17,433 nt of DNA, taken from assembly GCF_900769625.1 (NCBI RefSeq), contig NZ_CAAGHK010000088.1:1-17433 (forward strand). Reading direction: 5' to 3'. The notes below the pieces were generated by a model. That model was not told where the DNA came from. It saw only the letters and a program-made list of their open reading frames with translations, and ran no database searches. The position numbers and the translations under genes were made by a program. This document shows positions 16,550 through 17,433 of this stretch, in pieces. The DNA comes from an uncultured Clostridium sp. (GTDB lineage Bacteria; Bacillota; Clostridia; Clostridiales; Clostridiaceae). The first letter of the stretch is position 1. Each line of letters opens with the position of its first letter.

Positions 16550-16602
16550 AGCATATTTAGAGCATATTTTAATATTGTTTATATACATATTATACATATT
16601 AT
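16550..16602. repeat. Two short tandem direct repeats in an upstream region
   Basis: AGCATATTTAG at 16550-16560 is followed at once by AGCATATTTT (16561-16570), an 11-base period. Further on, ACATATTAT occurs twice in tandem (16585-16602). They lie 60-115 bases before the 14254-16488 start codon. They could be regulator sites or simple AT-rich slippage products. Confidence 0.4.
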
Positions 16603-16723
16603 TTATCGTATCTTCAGTACTATTTTTTACAGTAATTTATATATTTTTTTTATAAAATATTAACTTATATGTTTTTCCCCATAATTATTACCAATAAAAA
16701 GCTAATTCTTTCATTCAAGATAA

Positions 16724-16764
16724 AAAAATCCCATGTATAATCTGTTTGATTACATAGGATTTTT
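16724..16764 (-). terminator. Rho-independent terminator of the 16835 gene
   Basis: On the minus strand a stem AAAAATCC-U-AUGU-AAUC pairs across a short loop with its complement, with a two-base bulge, and ends in seven Ts. Flanking AAGAT/ATCTT can lengthen the stem. Confidence 0.8.
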
Positions 16765-16834
16765 AATCTTAATTTTTGTTTATTAATAATTATTTAATAA
16801 ATCACTTTTTTACATATTTTTATCTAATAAATTA

Positions 16835-17433
16835 TCAATCAGAAAAATTTACTGATCCATCTTCATTAAACTCATACAAATAATTATCAATTATTAAAGG
16901 CTCTGTTCTCATTGTTCCATCTTGATTAAAATAATAATATTTTTCATCCTTCCAAAGCCATCCGCGTCTCATTATTCCAGAATAAGCTATATAATACCAT
17001 TCATTATTCTGCTTAATCCATTCTCCGCTTTTCATACTTCCATCATTATTTAAATAGTACCATTCATCATTATATTTCAACCATCCTGTTTTCATATCAC
17101 CATTATCTGATAAATAATACCACTTTTTATTATCAAGTATCCAGCCCTTCTCCATCTGACCATCTTTATTAAGATAATACCATTTTCCATTATTCACAAA
17201 CCAGCCTGTTTTCATGCTTCCATCATCATTTAAATAGTACCAGTTTCCATCATCCTCAACCCAATGTGTTCTCATTACACCATTATGGTCTAAATAGTAC
17301 CACTCATTTTCGTATTTAACCCATCCAGTCCGCATTTTGCCATCATTCCCCAAGTAATACGTATTTCCTTTGATAATAATCCAGCCTGTTTTCATATTTC
17401 CTCTTCCATTAAAATAGAAATATGCTTTATACT
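16835..17433 (-). CDS. Choline-binding repeat protein, C-terminal part only (cut by window edge)
   Basis: The reading frame stays open to the last base of the window, and the codons beyond the first Met still spell a CW repeat (YKAYFYFNGRGNMKTGW), so the true start lies outside. The visible 199 or so residues are almost all repeats: about nine copies of 20-21 residues with very regular W-x-x-x-x-x-x-W-Y-Y-L-x-x-x-G-x-M-x-T-G spacing (DNA 16850-17433), ending in a short tail VNFSD. The aromatic positions are better kept than in the BIG2 pair, so ligand binding is likely. A catalytic or adhesive domain could lie upstream of the array, as in its neighbours, or there may be none. Its own terminator at 16724-16764 separates it from the next gene. 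The repeats also resemble those of clostridial toxins and glucan-binding proteins, so function cannot be assigned from this part. Confidence 0.88.
   Translation of the reverse strand, partial: YKAYFYFNGRGNMKTGWIIIKGNTYYLGNDGKMRTGWVKYENEWYYLDHNGVMRTHWVEDDGNWYYLNDDGSMKTGWFVNNGKWYYLNKDGQMEKGWILDNKKWYYLSDNGDMKTGWLKYNDEWYYLNNDGSMKSGEWIKQNNEWYYIAYSGIMRRGWLWKDEKYYYFNQDGTMRTEPLIIDNYLYEFNEDGSVNFSD

Larger units (their letters stand above)
16489..16834. other. Intergenic region upstream of the 14254-16488 gene
   Basis: It contains a ribosome binding site (16495-16501), short direct repeats (16550-16570 and 16585-16602) and the terminator of the upstream gene (16724-16764). A possible -10 TATAAT lies in the repeat region, with a poor -35 (CTGAAG, 17 bases away). 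I see no gene. Confidence 0.55.

Noticed and set aside
16835..17433. Fragment of a large clostridial glucosylating toxin, because of similar C-terminal repeats
   Set aside because: Repeat spacing and the WYYL core fit choline-binding arrays, and the neighbours are of that type; no toxin catalytic domain is visible.

Overview
This AT-rich window looks like the chromosome of a Clostridium sensu stricto species or close relative. The evidence is strong AGGAGG ribosome binding sites, U-tailed hairpin terminators, frequent TTG starts and many secreted proteins with choline-binding (CW) repeats of the GW-x-WYY-x-G-x-M-x-TGW type. I assign it to that group by character only and cannot name the species.

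Layout. Apart from a possible plus-strand gene tail at 3-77, every gene is on the minus strand, so transcription runs from high to low coordinates. Right to left these are: a CW-repeat protein cut by the window edge (16835-17433); a secreted protein with cadherin-like beta-sandwich domains and a C-terminal CW array (14254-16488); a secreted protein with an unrecognised N-terminal domain and a C-terminal CW array (12260-13945); a two-gene operon of paralogous secreted proteins with an N-terminal CW array, one InlB B-type repeat and bacterial Ig-like (BIG2) domains (8658-11819, then 7564-8631); the translation factor gene prfC (5636-7231); two paralogous bifunctional autolysins built as glucosaminidase, CW array, zinc amidase (3080-5407 and 712-2724); and a small two-helix membrane protein with a zinc ribbon (101-499).

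How it fits together. Seven of the nine minus-strand genes encode choline-binding-type proteins, which in related bacteria anchor non-covalently to choline-substituted teichoic acid. The two autolysins would cut peptidoglycan at both the glycan strand and the stem-peptide amide. The other complete members look like non-catalytic surface or adhesion proteins. The CW array is central in the enzymes, N-terminal in the BIG2 pair and C-terminal in the remaining complete members. Most genes are separate transcription units with their own terminators, the BIG2 pair being the exception. prfC is the only housekeeping gene among them and appears to have a leader of about 200 nt with potential RNA structure.

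I see no tRNA, rRNA, CRISPR array, transposase or phage gene. The least explained protein is the N-terminal domain of the 12260-13945 product. The least explained non-coding elements are the prfC leader and two perfect palindromes that overlap predicted promoters.
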